Assembly: GCF_001584335.1 (NCBI RefSeq)
Contig: NZ_LSBB01000001.1
Coordinates: 744,001 to 808,000, forward strand
Reading direction: 5' to 3'
Length of the DNA stretch: 64,000 bases
Source of the DNA: Bacillus atrophaeus
GTDB lineage: Bacteria > Bacillota > Bacilli > Bacillales > Bacillaceae
The translations under genes were made by a program, and so were the position numbers. This document shows, piece after piece, positions 63,356 to 64,000 of the stretch; position 1 is the first letter of the stretch; each line of letters begins with the position of its first letter. The notes beneath the pieces were generated by a model. That model was given only the letters and a program-made list of their open reading frames with translations, was not told the origin of the DNA and ran no database searches.

Positions 63356-63799
63356 ATGAGCTTGATCAGGATGACGGGAGCCTTTTGTCTCGTGGTGATA
63401 ATGATAGCGGGCTGCCGGCTGAATGAAGAACAACAGCAAGGAAATTCCGCGGTTGAAAACGCGCCTGTTTCAAATATGAAGCCTGTGCCTTATGATCATT
63501 TCTCGCTCCAGGTGAACTATGGAAACGGGGAGCATAACCGCTATGAAGGCATGTACCAAAAGAACGGGGATAATGAAAAAGCTGAAATTGAAGATAAGCT
63601 GTCAGGCATTCACCAGGAAGGTGAAGAAGCGCTGGATGAAATGAAAATGATCCTGAGCGAGCTTGCGGTCAATCAGCATATGACAGATCAAGAAACGATT
63701 CGGAATGTACTGGAATCCTTTAATTTAGACAGCCATTACGACCATCTTCGTTTGAACATAAAGCTTCACGACGGAACTGTAAGAGAAATAAAAAAATAG
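63356..63799 (+). CDS. yusW: YusW-like lipoprotein
   Basis: A 147-residue protein with lipoprotein signal peptide and lipobox MIAGC, a Gln-rich tether, and a YusW-type domain with LQVNYGNGE and an acidic helix. Function unknown. ATG 63356 follows TAGGAGTG. Followed by a Fur box, so the downstream gene is a separate unit. Confidence 0.82.
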   Translation: MSLIRMTGAFCLVVIMIAGCRLNEEQQQGNSAVENAPVSNMKPVPYDHFSLQVNYGNGEHNRYEGMYQKNGDNEKAEIEDKLSGIHQEGEEALDEMKMILSELAVNQHMTDQETIRNVLESFNLDSHYDHLRLNIKLHDGTVREIKK

Positions 63800-63839
63800 C
63801 ATCATCCGGAAGAGCCCGCATTCGTTCCAAAAACTAATT

Positions 63840-63854
63840 GAAAATGATTTTCAA
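63840..63854. promoter_or_regulatory. Fur box at the right edge
   Basis: TGAAAATGATTTTCA, a 7-1-7 inverted repeat differing from the Fur consensus by one base per half, overlapping the -35 region of a promoter with TACAAT at 63872-63877. It predicts an iron-regulated gene beyond the window, in B. subtilis yusV, a siderophore ATPase. The last 120 bases show no start codon that can be assigned. Confidence 0.75.
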
Positions 63855-64000
63855 AGTCATTGTTATCTGCTACAATGAAGGATATATGGCCTTATAGTGA
63901 AGTGATTATTTTATCACTTGTATAGATGATAATATTTGAGAAACATACATTCAGTATAAAAAGCGCAATACATAAGTGTTGCTAAAGTCAGCGAAAAGGA

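Noticed and set aside
1-64000. CRISPR array, tRNA/rRNA genes, prophage or insertion sequence
   Set aside because: No regularly spaced repeats, cloverleaf or rRNA-like sequence, transposase, integrase or phage genes were found in the window.

Overview
This 64-kb window is chromosomal DNA of a Bacillus subtilis-group bacterium. About 50 genes match, in order, the yvgT-to-yusW segment of the B. subtilis chromosome, with ordinary B. subtilis-type codon use and strong AAAGGAGG-type ribosome binding sites. A Cfr-like rRNA methyltransferase next to an ABC-F gene between htrB and mrgA points to the B. amyloliquefaciens/velezensis branch. That placement is an inference from memory, not a search.

Layout from left to right. 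(1) 1-9.5 kb: yvgT, the RNA polymerase-recycling ATPase helD, sulfite reductase cysJI, and the cation/proton antiporter nhaK. (2) 9.5-17.6 kb: secreted stress protein yvgO, aldo-keto reductase yvgN, a VOC-fold protein, molybdate uptake modAB with its likely regulator yvgK, the lipoteichoic-acid primase yvgJ, yvsG, a MarR regulator and a 46-residue ORF. (3) 17.7-27.1 kb: a lysine riboswitch and lysine-type transporter yvsH, the Fur-box-flanked siderophore system fhuD / fhuBGC, and the yvrPON efflux-type ABC transporter. (4) 27.1-33.6 kb: the SigO/RsoA two-part sigma factor cluster with oxdC, yvrJ and yvrL, two-component system yvrHG, and yvrE. (5) 33.6-38.8 kb: yvrD and a cobalamin-riboswitch-controlled B12 salvage operon, btuFCD-yvqK, in which the ATPase carries a CbiZ-like domain. 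(6) 38.9-48.6 kb: yvqJ, the cell-envelope stress operon liaIH-GFSR, and the gerA spore germinant receptor operon. (7) 48.6-55.3 kb: a DUF3970-type small protein, fumarase citG, TetR regulator yuxN divergent from the Spx anti-adaptor gene yirB, and the secretion-stress genes cssRS and htrB. (8) 55.4-59.8 kb: an AT-rich island. (9) 59.9-64 kb: PerR-boxed mrgA, yusZ, yusX, yusW and a Fur box that should drive a gene beyond the right edge.

The island is the most unusual part. It holds a Cfr/Clb-type 23S rRNA A2503 C8-methyltransferase and an Lsa-type ABC-F ribosome protection protein, two different defences of the same peptidyl-transferase centre. Each gene is preceded by what reads as a transcription attenuator. 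In front of cfr there is a 53-codon leader ORF, an antiterminator segment inside that ORF, and an intrinsic terminator. In front of lsa there is a promoter, a 4-codon leader ORF, two mutually exclusive hairpins, and a terminator. A second, 27-codon leader ORF with a 12-bp internal stem follows directly before lsa. The pairings were worked out by eye and have not been folded by software. The island sits between the convergent genes htrB and mrgA and is flanked by imperfect inverted repeats sharing a GTAAGTGAGG core.
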